This document shows, piece after piece, positions 50,718 to 59,675 of a DNA stretch of 64,000 nt (the first letter of the stretch is position 1; every line of letters begins with the position of its first letter). Below the pieces are notes generated by a model. The model did not search any database. It was not told the origin of the DNA and saw nothing but the letters and a program-made list of their open reading frames with translations. Both the position numbers and the translations under genes were made by a program. This DNA is from Flavobacterium suncheonense GH29-5 = DSM 17707 (lineage in GTDB: Bacteria; Bacteroidota; Bacteroidia; Flavobacteriales; Flavobacteriaceae): positions 62,001 through 126,000 of the forward strand of contig NZ_AUCZ01000007.1 in NCBI RefSeq assembly GCF_000430025.1, given 5' to 3'.

Positions 50718-50725
50718 TATATTTG
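50718..50725 (+). promoter_or_regulatory. -7 box (TATATTTG) of pyrH-frr
   Basis: Perfect consensus, 25 nt before the pyrH ATG. Confidence 0.6.
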
Positions 50726-50750
50726 CACCACTAAAACCATAGTCCATCCC

Positions 50751-51458
50751 ATGAAGTACAAAAGAATTCTTCTGAAACTTAGCGGTGAAGCCTTGATGGG
50801 CGACCGTCAATACGGCATTGATCCGAAACGCTTAGCAGAATATGCAGCCGAAATCAAGCAAATTCACGACAAAGGCGTTGAGATTGCCATTGTAATTGGG
50901 GGTGGAAATATCTTCAGAGGCGTGGCCGGAGCCAGCAACGGCATGGACCGCGTTCAGGGCGATTATATGGGAATGCTGGCTACGGTAATCAACGGTATGG
51001 CGTTACAGGGCGCTTTGGAAGAAGCCGGTATGCCAACCCGTTTGCAAACCGCTTTAAAAATTGAAGCCATAGCCGAGCCGTACATCAAAAGAAGAGCGAC
51101 ACGCCACCTGGAAAAAGGACGCATCGTAATTTTTGGAGCCGGAACCGGAAATCCGTATTTCACCACCGATACGGCCGCGGTTTTAAGAGGGATTGAAGTA
51201 GATGCCGATGTAATCCTGAAAGGAACTCGCGTAGACGGCGTTTACGATTCCGATCCGGAAAAGAATGCCGATGCGGTGAAATACGACCAGATTACTTTCG
51301 ACGATGTAATCAGCAAAGGACTGAATATTATGGACACGACGGCTTTTACATTAAGTCAGGAAAATAAATTACCGATTATCGTTTTCGACATGAACAAACC
51401 GGGAAATCTGTTAAAAGTTTGTCAGGGCGATATGGTGGGAACCACTGTTAATGTTTAA
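50751..51458 (+). CDS. pyrH: UMP kinase
   Basis: 235 residues, normal length. Amino-acid-kinase fold: [13 protein letters not shown] at the N-terminus, GGGNIFRG, FAGxGNP-type [15 protein letters not shown], and [12 protein letters not shown]. Phosphorylates UMP to UDP and is a point of allosteric control of pyrimidine nucleotides. It precedes frr by 23 bp, the usual order in bacteria. Confidence 0.98.
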   Translation: MKYKRILLKLSGEALMGDRQYGIDPKRLAEYAAEIKQIHDKGVEIAIVIGGGNIFRGVAGASNGMDRVQGDYMGMLATVINGMALQGALEEAGMPTRLQTALKIEAIAEPYIKRRATRHLEKGRIVIFGAGTGNPYFTTDTAAVLRGIEVDADVILKGTRVDGVYDSDPEKNADAVKYDQITFDDVISKGLNIMDTTAFTLSQENKLPIIVFDMNKPGNLLKVCQGDMVGTTVNV

Positions 51459-51481
51459 TTTAGTTTTTTAAAATTAAGACG

Positions 51482-52045
51482 ATGACTGAAGAAATCAAAT
51501 TCATTTTAGATAGCACGAAAGAATCTATGAACGGTTCTATTGCACACCTTGAAAAAGAATTTTTAAACATCCGTGCCGGAAAAGCCTCACCGCAAATGCT
51601 GGGCGGCGTATATGTTGACTATTACGGATCGCAGACACCGCTTTCCCAGGTAGCCAATATCAACACCCCGGATGCGAGAACCATCACGGTTACCCCTTGG
51701 GAAAAATCGATGTTGCAACCCATCGAGAAGGCCATCATGATTGCCAATCTTGGTTTTAATCCGATGAACAACGGCGACAACATCATCATCAGCGTGCCGC
51801 CTCTAACGGAAGAACGCCGTAAGGAACTTGTAAAACAAGCCAAAGCGGAAGCGGAAGACGCCAAAATCAGTATCCGAAACGCCCGTAAGGATGCCAATAC
51901 CGAGATTAAAAAATTAGAAAAAGAAGGCACTTCGGAAGACATCTGCAAAACGGCGGAAGAAGATGTTCAGAAGCTGACGGATGCTTTCATCAAAAAAATC
52001 GACGAGCATTTAGTGATTAAGGAAGCCGAAATCATGAAAGTATAA
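51482..52045 (+). CDS. frr: Ribosome recycling factor
   Basis: 187 residues. Typical RRF: hairpin of long helices with LEKEFLNIRAGKASPQMLGGVYVDYYGSQTPLSQVANI and the C-terminal RNARKDANTEIKKLEKEG, EEDVQKLTDAFIKKID. Splits the post-termination ribosome together with EF-G. Ends at a hairpin terminator. Confidence 0.98.
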   Translation: MTEEIKFILDSTKESMNGSIAHLEKEFLNIRAGKASPQMLGGVYVDYYGSQTPLSQVANINTPDARTITVTPWEKSMLQPIEKAIMIANLGFNPMNNGDNIIISVPPLTEERRKELVKQAKAEAEDAKISIRNARKDANTEIKKLEKEGTSEDICKTAEEDVQKLTDAFIKKIDEHLVIKEAEIMKV

Positions 52046-52049
52046 TTTA

Positions 52050-52076
52050 AGTCCCGATGGTATTCGGGATTTTTTA
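52050..52076 (+). terminator. Terminator after frr
   Basis: GTCCCGA/TCGGGAT-type hairpin followed by six T, directly after the frr stop. Confidence 0.75.
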
Positions 52077-52129
52077 TTTATTACCTTTACCTGATTTTGT
52101 ACCATTGTTCTGAAAGACAGTTTACCGAT

Positions 52130-54634
52130 TTGAAGCGTTTTTTTCTCCTTTTGTGTTTTCTCTTTTGCATTTTCAGCAATGCGCAAAACACTGTTTCCGG
52201 TAGTGTCCGAAATGAGAACAACAACAAACCTTTAGCCTTTGCCACCGTTCGTCTGAGCGACGGAAAAACAGTTATTGTGGATGTAGACGGGAAATTTACC
52301 ATCGAAAACACCAAAGGATTAGACCATTTTTCTGTTTCGTATTCCGGTTTTGAAACGGTTTCCGTGCCTCTCGAACCGGGAAAGAAATTTTATACGGTAA
52401 AACTCCGGGAAAAAGCCACGGAAATTTCAGAACTGATTATCGGCGGAAATCCAGCGCCCGGCATCGTCAAAAAAGCTATCGAAAAAAAATACTATAACGA
52501 TCCGAAAAGACGGTTGGCCAGTTTTCAGTTTAAGACCTACAACAAACTGATTGTGACCGCCAATCCCGATTCTATCAGCGGTAAAATCGATTCGGTTTTC
52601 CTTTATGAAAAAATCGGGTCGCGTTTACTCAAACTGGATTCTTCTGATTACAAGTTCAAGAAAATCATCCAGAAACAGCATCTCTATCAGACTGAAAAAG
52701 TATCAGAATTCCGGTTTAACCAAAAGGAAGGACTCAAAGAAACTATCATTGCTGCCCGAATGGCTGGCTTTAAACAGCCTATTTACGAATACATCAGTTT
52801 AAAATTACAGTCGTTTTCCGATTACAACAACCGTATTCAGCTGTTCGAAAACAAATACATCAGTCCGGTTTCCGACGAAAGCCTCAAACACTACAATTTT
52901 AAAATTCTGGATACGGTTTTCATAGGAACGCGGAAAGTTTTCATGATTCATTTCAAAGACAAAAAACAGTCTAAGAAAGCAAAACTCGAAGGTATTCTCT
53001 ATATCGACAAAGAAACGCATGCCATAACCAAAAGCATCTACCGCATCAAAAGCGTATTGGATATTAGTGCCACCACCTACTACACCTATGACAAAGAGGA
53101 AGATTTGTGGTTTCCGGAGCGCCAGTCTTTAAAAATTGTAAAAGGCAACAAAAAAGGCGACATCAAAATACTGGGGGAAACCATCCGGTTTTCTCAGGAA
53201 GACGAAGCGGAAAACAAAAACCCAAAAAAGAAAGAAGCCTCTGATTTTGTCTACATCCTTTCCGAATCTAAAAATTCCGAGGTTGAGTTCAATGTACCGG
53301 TACAAATCCGGCATCGGTATGTGGGCATCGAAATCCGTGAGGAAGCCATTTCCCGCAACGAACATTTCTGGGTTCCTTACCGAAAGGACAGCCTGGATGT
53401 CCGAAGCATTGTAACCTACTCTGCTCTGGATAGTCTGGTAACCAAAGAGCGCTACGAACAGAAAATCCAGTTGGGACGAAAGGTTATCAACGGTTTTTTT
53501 CCATTAGGTCCGGTAGACATGGATTTGCGCTATCTGATTAAATACAACAACTACGAAGGGTTCCGCTTTGGCGCCGGCGGGGTAACCAACGACAGGTTTT
53601 CCAAATTTATGCGACTTGAAGGTTACGGCGCTTATGGCTTAAAAGACAAAGCCTTCAAATACAGTTTGGGAACCGCCACCCGTTTGGGCAAGTTTTCAAA
53701 CACATGGATTGGCGTTTCCTATACCGATGATGTTCAGGAGATTGCGAGTACCAGTTTCGAAGTAGACAAGCGAAAATTCCGGTTGTACGATCCGCGTCCG
53801 CTTAACTTAACGACCTTCTTCAGCCATCAGACCTGGAAAGGATATGTTGAAAGCCGTCTCATTCCTAAAACAGAAAGTGTATGGCAACTTTCGCACAGTT
53901 ATATCGATCCGAAATTCGGATATTTCTTTGATGTTGGGGATAAAATCCTGTCTTCCTTCAGGATTACGATGGCTACCGCTTCACTGCAGTGGAATCCGTT
54001 TAGCGTGTACATGCAAACGCCTAACGGCCGTATCGAAACCGAAAAAGGCTATCCGAAATTCACTTTTCAGTTTAGCCAGACCTTACCCGGTGTTTTGCAA
54101 AATGATGTCGATTTCGGAAAACTGGATTTTCGGGCCGAATACGAGAAAAAATACCTGGACGGTCAAAAAACGTCCTTGCTGTTTCAGGGCGGATTTGCTT
54201 ACGGTGATGCTCCCATTACCCACCTTTTCAGTATAGCACCCAACAGTCTGGACAAAGACGCCATTTTACAACGCTTCAATATTTCCGGTAAAAACAGTTT
54301 TGAAACCATGCGCTTCAACGAATTTTTCTCGGATGAATATGCCGCGTTTCATTTTAAACACGCTTTCCGGAAAATCAAACTGTTCAATCAGATTAAACCG
54401 ATACCTGTTTTGGTAACCCGTATGGCTTGGGGGAATATGCAGGACAAAGGAAAACATTCCGGAGCCAATTTCAACACGCTGGAAAACGGTTATTTCGAAT
54501 CCGGACTGGAAGTAAACAATATCTACAAAGGGCTTGGATTATCCGGATTTTACCGCTACGGATACTATCAGCTTCCCAGATTTGACGACAACATCTCGTT
54601 AAAACTGACCTTCGTACTCGATTTAGGCTTCTAA
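52130..54634 (+). CDS. DUF5686/CarboxypepD_reg-like outer-membrane protein
   Basis: About 834 residues. Signal peptide RFFLLLCFLFCIFSNAQ, then a carboxypeptidase-regulatory-like domain (VSGSVRNENNNKPLAFATVRLSDG) and a DUF5686 region that ends as an outer-membrane barrel (final strands GLSGFYRYGYYQL and LKLTFVLDLGF). No ATG precedes the signal peptide in frame; the start is a TTG at 52130 or at 52097, and I chose 52130 because it gives a normal signal peptide. Function unknown; the family is frequent in Bacteroidota and is thought to act in the outer membrane. The end overlaps the convergent SMR gene by 4 bp. Confidence 0.82.
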   Translation: MKRFFLLLCFLFCIFSNAQNTVSGSVRNENNNKPLAFATVRLSDGKTVIVDVDGKFTIENTKGLDHFSVSYSGFETVSVPLEPGKKFYTVKLREKATEISELIIGGNPAPGIVKKAIEKKYYNDPKRRLASFQFKTYNKLIVTANPDSISGKIDSVFLYEKIGSRLLKLDSSDYKFKKIIQKQHLYQTEKVSEFRFNQKEGLKETIIAARMAGFKQPIYEYISLKLQSFSDYNNRIQLFENKYISPVSDESLKHYNFKILDTVFIGTRKVFMIHFKDKKQSKKAKLEGILYIDKETHAITKSIYRIKSVLDISATTYYTYDKEEDLWFPERQSLKIVKGNKKGDIKILGETIRFSQEDEAENKNPKKKEASDFVYILSESKNSEVEFNVPVQIRHRYVGIEIREEAISRNEHFWVPYRKDSLDVRSIVTYSALDSLVTKERYEQKIQLGRKVINGFFPLGPVDMDLRYLIKYNNYEGFRFGAGGVTNDRFSKFMRLEGYGAYGLKDKAFKYSLGTATRLGKFSNTWIGVSYTDDVQEIASTSFEVDKRKFRLYDPRPLNLTTFFSHQTWKGYVESRLIPKTESVWQLSHSYIDPKFGYFFDVGDKILSSFRITMATASLQWNPFSVYMQTPNGRIETEKGYPKFTFQFSQTLPGVLQNDVDFGKLDFRAEYEKKYLDGQKTSLLFQGGFAYGDAPITHLFSIAPNSLDKDAILQRFNISGKNSFETMRFNEFFSDEYAAFHFKHAFRKIKLFNQIKPIPVLVTRMAWGNMQDKGKHSGANFNTLENGYFESGLEVNNIYKGLGLSGFYRYGYYQLPRFDDNISLKLTFVLDLGF

Positions 54635-54960
54635 TGTGACGATACAAATTTCAACCCGACTATCGAAGCAATCAGCGTCGTCAGGAAGAAAAGACGCCAG
54701 AAATCAGCCGGCTCCTTAAAGATAAAAATACCGACCAGAACCGTTCCAACCGCTCCTACCCCGGTCCAGACCGCATAAGCCGTTCCGATTGGCAATGTCT
54801 GGGTAGCTTTATACAACAAAACCATGCTGATGGTTAAACAGATGAAAAAACCAACCATCCACAAAGTGGAAGCAGTTCCCGTTGTCTCTTTGGCCTTCCC
54901 TAAACAGGAGGCAAAACCTACTTCAAAAAAGCCGGCAATTACCAAAAGTATCCAGTTCAT
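54631..54960 (-). CDS. Small multidrug resistance (SMR) family transporter, SugE/Gdx-like
   Basis: 109 residues from the ATG at 54960, downstream of the -7 box at 54984-54991; a longer frame to 54999 would begin upstream of that box. Four membrane helices with the essential Glu13 in GFFEVGFA, plus PIGTAYAVWTGVGAVGTVLVG. The family exports guanidinium-type or quaternary cations as an antiparallel dimer; this sequence looks more like the Gdx (guanidinium) branch but I am not certain. Confidence 0.88.
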   Translation of the reverse strand: MNWILLVIAGFFEVGFASCLGKAKETTGTASTLWMVGFFICLTISMVLLYKATQTLPIGTAYAVWTGVGAVGTVLVGIFIFKEPADFWRLFFLTTLIASIVGLKFVSSH

Positions 54961-54983
54961 TTTTAACGTATTAAAATCGGAAC

Positions 54984-54991
54984 CAAAGATA
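54984..54991 (-). promoter_or_regulatory. -7 box (TATCTTTG) of the SMR gene
   Basis: Perfect consensus on the minus strand, 23 nt before the ATG at 54960. Confidence 0.55.
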
Positions 54992-55057
54992 CGATTCAAA
55001 TGCTTAATGTTTTCTAAAAACTGACGGTCAAAAAGTTAAATTCATCACGGTTTTTAC

Positions 55058-55065
55058 TACATTTG
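55058..55065 (+). promoter_or_regulatory. -7 box (TACATTTG) of asnS
   Basis: Perfect consensus, 68 nt before the asnS ATG. Confidence 0.55.
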
Positions 55066-55133
55066 CAGGCATTAATTTTTATTTATCGATAATTTCAGTT
55101 GGATAAGGAAAACTGAAGCAAAACATTGAAAAA

Positions 55134-56579
55134 ATGAAACACACGAAAGTTAAAGATCTGCTTAGCAGCGCACCGGCACTACATGAAGTAAAAGCAAAAG
55201 GATGGGTAAGAACGTTCCGAAACAATCAGTTTTTGGCGTTAAACGACGGTTCGACTATCAATAATATTCAGTGTGTGGTGGATTTTGCAAATACACCGGA
55301 AGAAACTTTAAAACGCATCACAACCGGAGCCGCGGTAAGTGTGAAAGGTCATCTGGTGGAAAGCCAGGGCGCCGGACAAAAAGTGGAAATCCAGGTAACC
55401 GAAATCAAAATATTAGGCGATTCGGATGCCGAAAAATACCCGATGCAGCCCAAAAAACACTCCTTGGAATTTCTGCGTGAAAATGCCCACCTGAGAATTC
55501 GCACCAACATGTTTGGTGCCATTATGCGTGTGCGTTCTACGCTGGCCTTTGCGGTACACCAATATTTTCAAGAGAAAGGCTTTTTCTACGTAAACACGCC
55601 AATCATTACGGGTTCCGATGCGGAAGGTGCCGGAGAAATGTTCCGCGTAACCGCTTTACCGTTTGACGGAACGCCCAGAACCGAAGACGGCAAAGTAAAC
55701 TTCAAAGAAGACTTCTTCGGAAGAGAAACCAACCTTACCGTTTCCGGACAGTTGGAAGGCGAAACCTACGCCATGGCGTTAGGACAAATCTATACGTTCG
55801 GACCGACATTCCGTGCCGAAAACTCCAATACGTCCCGTCACTTAGCGGAATTCTGGATGATTGAGCCGGAAGTAGCGTTCAACAACCTGGCCGACAACAT
55901 GGATCTGGCGGAAGATTTCATCAAATACGTTATCAAATATACCGTGGACAAATGCGGCGACGATTTGAAATTCTTAGAGCAGCGTTTGCTTGACGAAGAG
56001 AAATCAAAACCACAGGCAGAACGCAGCGAAATGACCTTACTGGAAAAGTTAAGCTTCGTATTGGACAACAACTTCAAACGCGTTTCCTATACCGAAGCCA
56101 TCGACATCCTGAAAAACTCCAAACCGAACAAAAACAAAAAATTCCAGTATCTGATCGAGGAATGGGGTGCTGATTTACAAAGTGAGCACGAACGTTTCTT
56201 AGTGGAAAAACACTTCAAATGTCCGGTAATTTTATTTGATTATCCGGCTAAAATCAAAGCGTTCTATATGCGTTTGAACGACAACACGGAACCGGGCAAA
56301 GAAACCGTGCGCGCGATGGACATTTTGTTCCCAGGCATCGGTGAGATCGTGGGCGGTTCGCAGCGAGAAGAACGTTACGAGGTGCTTTTGGAGAAAATGA
56401 AAGCCTTAGGCATCGACGAAAAAGAACTGTACTGGTATTTAGACACGCGACGTTTCGGAAGTGCCGTACACTCCGGATTCGGTCTCGGATTTGAACGTCT
56501 GGTATTGTTTGTTACCGGAATGTCGAACATCCGCGACGTGATTCCGTTCCCGAGAACCCCGCAAAATGCTGAATTTTAA
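55134..56579 (+). CDS. asnS: Asparaginyl-tRNA synthetase
   Basis: 481 residues. Class IIb synthetase: N-terminal OB-fold anticodon domain ([30 protein letters not shown]), then the catalytic core with motif 2 ([21 protein letters not shown]) and motif 3 ([15 protein letters not shown]). The Asn-specific character is supported by overall layout and length. Charges tRNA-Asn. Followed at 123 bp by rpoN, with a paired-repeat region between. Confidence 0.97.
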   Translation: MKHTKVKDLLSSAPALHEVKAKGWVRTFRNNQFLALNDGSTINNIQCVVDFANTPEETLKRITTGAAVSVKGHLVESQGAGQKVEIQVTEIKILGDSDAEKYPMQPKKHSLEFLRENAHLRIRTNMFGAIMRVRSTLAFAVHQYFQEKGFFYVNTPIITGSDAEGAGEMFRVTALPFDGTPRTEDGKVNFKEDFFGRETNLTVSGQLEGETYAMALGQIYTFGPTFRAENSNTSRHLAEFWMIEPEVAFNNLADNMDLAEDFIKYVIKYTVDKCGDDLKFLEQRLLDEEKSKPQAERSEMTLLEKLSFVLDNNFKRVSYTEAIDILKNSKPNKNKKFQYLIEEWGADLQSEHERFLVEKHFKCPVILFDYPAKIKAFYMRLNDNTEPGKETVRAMDILFPGIGEIVGGSQREERYEVLLEKMKALGIDEKELYWYLDTRRFGSAVHSGFGLGFERLVLFVTGMSNIRDVIPFPRTPQNAEF

Positions 56580-56594
56580 TAAAACTTAGTTTGT

Positions 56595-56688
56595 GGATTT
56601 GGTTATTCGTTAATTTGAAAATAGAAATTTCGTAAATTTGATTGTTATGTCATTCAAAGCCAACAAATAACCAAATCAACGAATAACC
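56595..56688. repeat. Nested inverted repeats between asnS and rpoN
   Basis: GATTTGGTTATT (56596-56607) pairs with AATAACCAAATC (56666-56677), and the overlapping GGTTATTCGTT (56601-56611) pairs with AACGAATAACC (56678-56688). The two stems exclude each other. The 13-mer GGATTTGGTTATT occurs again at 42160-42172 after the Lrp gene, so the unit is a dispersed repeat. Confidence 0.6.
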
Positions 56689-56702
56689 GAATACGCAACA
56701 GA

Positions 56703-58169
56703 ATGCTCAAACAGAATCTTCAATTTAAGTTATCCCAGAAATTATCGCCTCAGCAAATCCAACTGATGAAGCTGATTCAGTTGCCTACGCAGGCTTTTGA
56801 ACAGCGCTTAAAGGAGGAAATGGTGGAAAATCCCGCTTTGGAATCCGGTAAGGAAGACACGCTGGAAACCGAAGATTACGCCGCTCAGGACGAGTATGAC
56901 GAGTACGACGATTACGACAACGAAAAAATCGATGCCGACGAAATCAACATCGACGAGTATCTGAGCAATGACGAAACCCCGGATTACAAACTGCAGGCCA
57001 ACAATTACAGCGATGACGACGAAGACCGCAGTTTGCCGTTTGCCGCACCGGTGAGCTTTCATCAGGATTTAATCAATCAGCTGAACACCTTTATCCTTTC
57101 CGATGAAGAGCGCGAAATTGCCGAGTTTTTAGTGGGCAGCATCGACGATATGGGCTACATCCGCAGAAGCATTCAGGATATTGTGGACGATATGGCATTT
57201 ACTCAAGGGATTTACACCGATGAGAAAAAAGTAGAGCAGATTCTGCACATCATACACCAACTGGAACCGGCCGGTGTGGGCGCACGCGATTTGCAGGAAT
57301 GCCTGTTGCTGCAATTGCGCCATAAAACCCCAACCGATTCGGTAAGCCTGGCCATTAACATTTTGGAAAGTCAGTTCGACGCATTTACCAAAAAGCATTA
57401 CGACAAACTATTGCAGAAATTTGACGTTTCGCAGGAGCAACTCCGCAAAGCCATCGACGAAATTGAAAAACTCAATCCGAAACCGGGCGGTTCTTTCGAC
57501 AGCCATTCCAAAACCGTGGAACACATCGTCCCGGATTTTACCATCAGAGTGGTAGAAGGAGAACTGGAACTCACCTTAAACGGCCGAAATGCGCCGGAAC
57601 TGCACGTTTCCAAAGACTATCAGGAAATGCTGCAAACGTATAAGGATTCCCGTGAAAAATCGAATGCCCAAAAAGATGCGGTACAGTTCATCAAGCAGAA
57701 ACTGGATTCCGCGAAGTGGTTTATCGATGCCATCAAACAGCGCAACGAAACGCTTTTGGTAACCATGAACGCCATCATGCATTACCAGCAGGAATATTTT
57801 CTCGACGGTGATGAAACCAAGCTGAAACCGATGATTCTGAAAGACATCGCCGACATGATTGGCTTAGACATTTCAACCGTTTCCCGCGTGGCCAACAGCA
57901 AATATGTCGATACGCCGTACGGTACCAAACTGATTAAAGACTTTTTCTCCGAAGCCATGAAAAACGATCAGGGCGAAGATGTGTCGACCATCGAAATCAA
58001 GAAAATTCTGCAAATGGTTATTGAAGAAGAAGACAAAAGCAAACCGCTTCCCGACGATAAATTAGCCGACATTTTGAAGGAAAGAGGCTATCCGATTGCC
58101 CGAAGAACCGTTGCCAAATACCGGGAACAACTGGATATTCCGGTAGCGCGGATGCGAAAAAAAATCTGA
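56703..58169 (+). CDS. rpoN: RNA polymerase sigma-54 factor
   Basis: 488 residues. Region I is Gln/Leu-rich (QNLQFKLSQKLSPQQIQLMKLIQLP), region II is very acidic (DEYDEYDDYDNEK), followed by the core-binding domain, the HTH (LKDIADMIGLDISTVSRVANSKYV) and the RpoN box ARRTVAKYRE near the C-terminus. Directs enhancer-dependent transcription. No sigma-54 activator gene (AAA+ type) is found in this window. The next gene starts 3 bp later. Confidence 0.97.
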   Translation: MLKQNLQFKLSQKLSPQQIQLMKLIQLPTQAFEQRLKEEMVENPALESGKEDTLETEDYAAQDEYDEYDDYDNEKIDADEINIDEYLSNDETPDYKLQANNYSDDDEDRSLPFAAPVSFHQDLINQLNTFILSDEEREIAEFLVGSIDDMGYIRRSIQDIVDDMAFTQGIYTDEKKVEQILHIIHQLEPAGVGARDLQECLLLQLRHKTPTDSVSLAINILESQFDAFTKKHYDKLLQKFDVSQEQLRKAIDEIEKLNPKPGGSFDSHSKTVEHIVPDFTIRVVEGELELTLNGRNAPELHVSKDYQEMLQTYKDSREKSNAQKDAVQFIKQKLDSAKWFIDAIKQRNETLLVTMNAIMHYQQEYFLDGDETKLKPMILKDIADMIGLDISTVSRVANSKYVDTPYGTKLIKDFFSEAMKNDQGEDVSTIEIKKILQMVIEEEDKSKPLPDDKLADILKERGYPIARRTVAKYREQLDIPVARMRKKI

Positions 58170-58172
58170 TAA

Positions 58173-58787
58173 ATGGATTTCAATAAAGCACTTCCGGTAT
58201 TTTCGTATATATTTCATCCTTTGTTGGTTTCGATATACGGAGCGTTATTTTATTTTTTTGTGACCAAAGGCTTCTTTTATCCGCATGAAATTTATCTGAC
58301 GCTGATACAGATTGCCATTCTCACAATTTTTCTGCCTATTTCCACCTACTTTTTGCTGAAATCCTTAGGACTGGCCAAATCAGGTATCATGTTGCATGAA
58401 ACAAGGGAACGAAGATTGCCTTTAGCGTTCCAATCGATGTTTTTTTTGGTTTTGACGCAGCACAGTTTTTCTACGGTAGCGGTTCCGGAGTTGTATTATT
58501 TTTATACCGGGGCGTTAATCAGTTCGGTGTTGGCGTTATTGCTTTCGGTTTTTCACAGTAAAGCCAGTCTGCACATGATTGGCATTTGCGGTCTTACGGT
58601 TTTCATTACCGGTATTTCACTGCATTACGGCTTGCCGTTTTTTGGCCTGATTGCTTTTTTGATTGTGATGACCGGTTGTGTCGCTTCTTCACGACTTTAC
58701 ATGGAAGCCCATTCCTTAAAAGAAATTCTCATCGGAACCTTTATTGGCGTACTGCCGCAAATCGGGCTTTGGTATTATTGGTTATAG
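58173..58787 (+). CDS. PAP2-like integral membrane protein
   Basis: 204 residues with about six hydrophobic helices. The C-terminal SKASLHMIG and RLYMEAHSLKEILIGTFIG resemble the SGH and RxxxxxHxxxD motifs of PAP2 lipid phosphatases, but the first motif (KxxxxxxRP) is replaced by HETRERRLP and the last acidic residue is Glu. It may be an active variant or a diverged relative. Cotranscribed with rpoN (3 bp gap); its end overlaps the convergent PorT-like gene by 6 bp. Confidence 0.72.
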   Translation: MDFNKALPVFSYIFHPLLVSIYGALFYFFVTKGFFYPHEIYLTLIQIAILTIFLPISTYFLLKSLGLAKSGIMLHETRERRLPLAFQSMFFLVLTQHSFSTVAVPELYYFYTGALISSVLALLLSVFHSKASLHMIGICGLTVFITGISLHYGLPFFGLIAFLIVMTGCVASSRLYMEAHSLKEILIGTFIGVLPQIGLWYYWL

Positions 58788-59471
58788 GATGTAGAACATA
58801 AAACCAATGTTCAGGTCTTTCAGTTTGGAGCCGTTTTTAAAAATCGGATTCAACCCGTAATACACGTAAGGATTCCACGTATTGTATCCGGCAGCCATAT
58901 AAATCCCGTATTGCCACTTATTGATCACATTCTTTAAATTATCTGAGGAAGTAGTCCCGTCAAATTCAACCTTCATTTTGGAAGAAAGGATATAACGCGC
59001 TTTAAAGCCGCCATAGATTCTCCAGAACTTATGGCTTTCCGGATTAGCATTGCGCCAACGGATTTCGAGCGGAAGTTCTATACTGTGCGATGCAATATTG
59101 GTTTTTACATTTGCGGCGGTCATATCCGGGTCATCCGGAAAAAGGTCTTTTGTGGAAACGTATTGCTTGATGCTGTTGAACGAATAGCCCACTCCGGGTG
59201 CGATAGCCCAATGCCTGTTTTTGGAAATCGGGAAATCCCTCAGAAAACCAACCGTTATCGTTGGTGAAAAAGAAAACCGTTTAAAACCCCGCGGGCTGTT
59301 CTGTACCAGATTGTAGCCCAAGGAAACATAAAACTGGTCTTCACGAAAAAGGGAATCCACTTTTTTGACCGCCAGCGTATCCGGAGTAAAGCCTCCGGTT
59401 TCCTGCGCCACAGCCCCCTGCGAAACGCCAATCCAGCAAAGAATCCACCAAAGTTTTTTCATATTGTTCAT
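58782..59471 (-). CDS. PorT-family outer-membrane beta-barrel protein
   Basis: 229 residues; a second ATG at 59462 would give 226 with the same signal peptide (ILCWIGVSQGAVAQ). The body alternates beta strands of an 8- or 10-stranded barrel (QFYVSLGYNLVQNSPRGF, FSFSPTITVGFLRDFPIS, HWAIAPGVGYSFN, SIELPLEIRWRN, YGIYMAAGYNTWNPYVYYGLNP). PorT is one of the proteins needed for type IX secretion. Since several T9SS cargos are encoded in this window this is relevant, but a paralogue outside T9SS cannot be excluded. Confidence 0.8.
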   Translation of the reverse strand: MNNMKKLWWILCWIGVSQGAVAQETGGFTPDTLAVKKVDSLFREDQFYVSLGYNLVQNSPRGFKRFSFSPTITVGFLRDFPISKNRHWAIAPGVGYSFNSIKQYVSTKDLFPDDPDMTAANVKTNIASHSIELPLEIRWRNANPESHKFWRIYGGFKARYILSSKMKVEFDGTTSSDNLKNVINKWQYGIYMAAGYNTWNPYVYYGLNPIFKNGSKLKDLNIGFMFYIL

Positions 59472-59494
59472 TTACGCTACTAAAGTAATAAAAA

Positions 59495-59516
59495 AAGGCA
59501 ATCTTTCGATTGCCTT
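59495..59516 (-). terminator. Terminator after tRNA-Ser
   Basis: AAGGCAATC/GATTGCCTT perfect hairpin followed on the minus strand by a T-run, between the tRNA and the PorT-like gene. Confidence 0.75.
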
Positions 59517-59527
59517 AGCGTATTTTG

Positions 59528-59614
59528 CAGAGAGGAAGGGATTCGAACCCTCGATGCAGTTACCCACATACAAACTTTCCAGGCTTGCTCCTTCAACCAC
59601 TCGGACACCTCTCT
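59528..59614 (-). tRNA. tRNA-Ser (anticodon GGA)
   Basis: 87 nt on the minus strand. Acceptor AGAGAGG pairs with CCTCTCT, discriminator G. Anticodon stem CAAGC/GTTTG encloses CTGGAAA, giving anticodon GGA. A long variable arm (class II) and the T-loop GGTTCGAATCC are present. CCA is not encoded and must be added after transcription. Confidence 0.95.
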
Positions 59615-59675
59615 AATTTCAGTCTGCGAATTAACGATTTTTATTTGGTTTTTTCAATGATTTTTTTGAAAAAAT

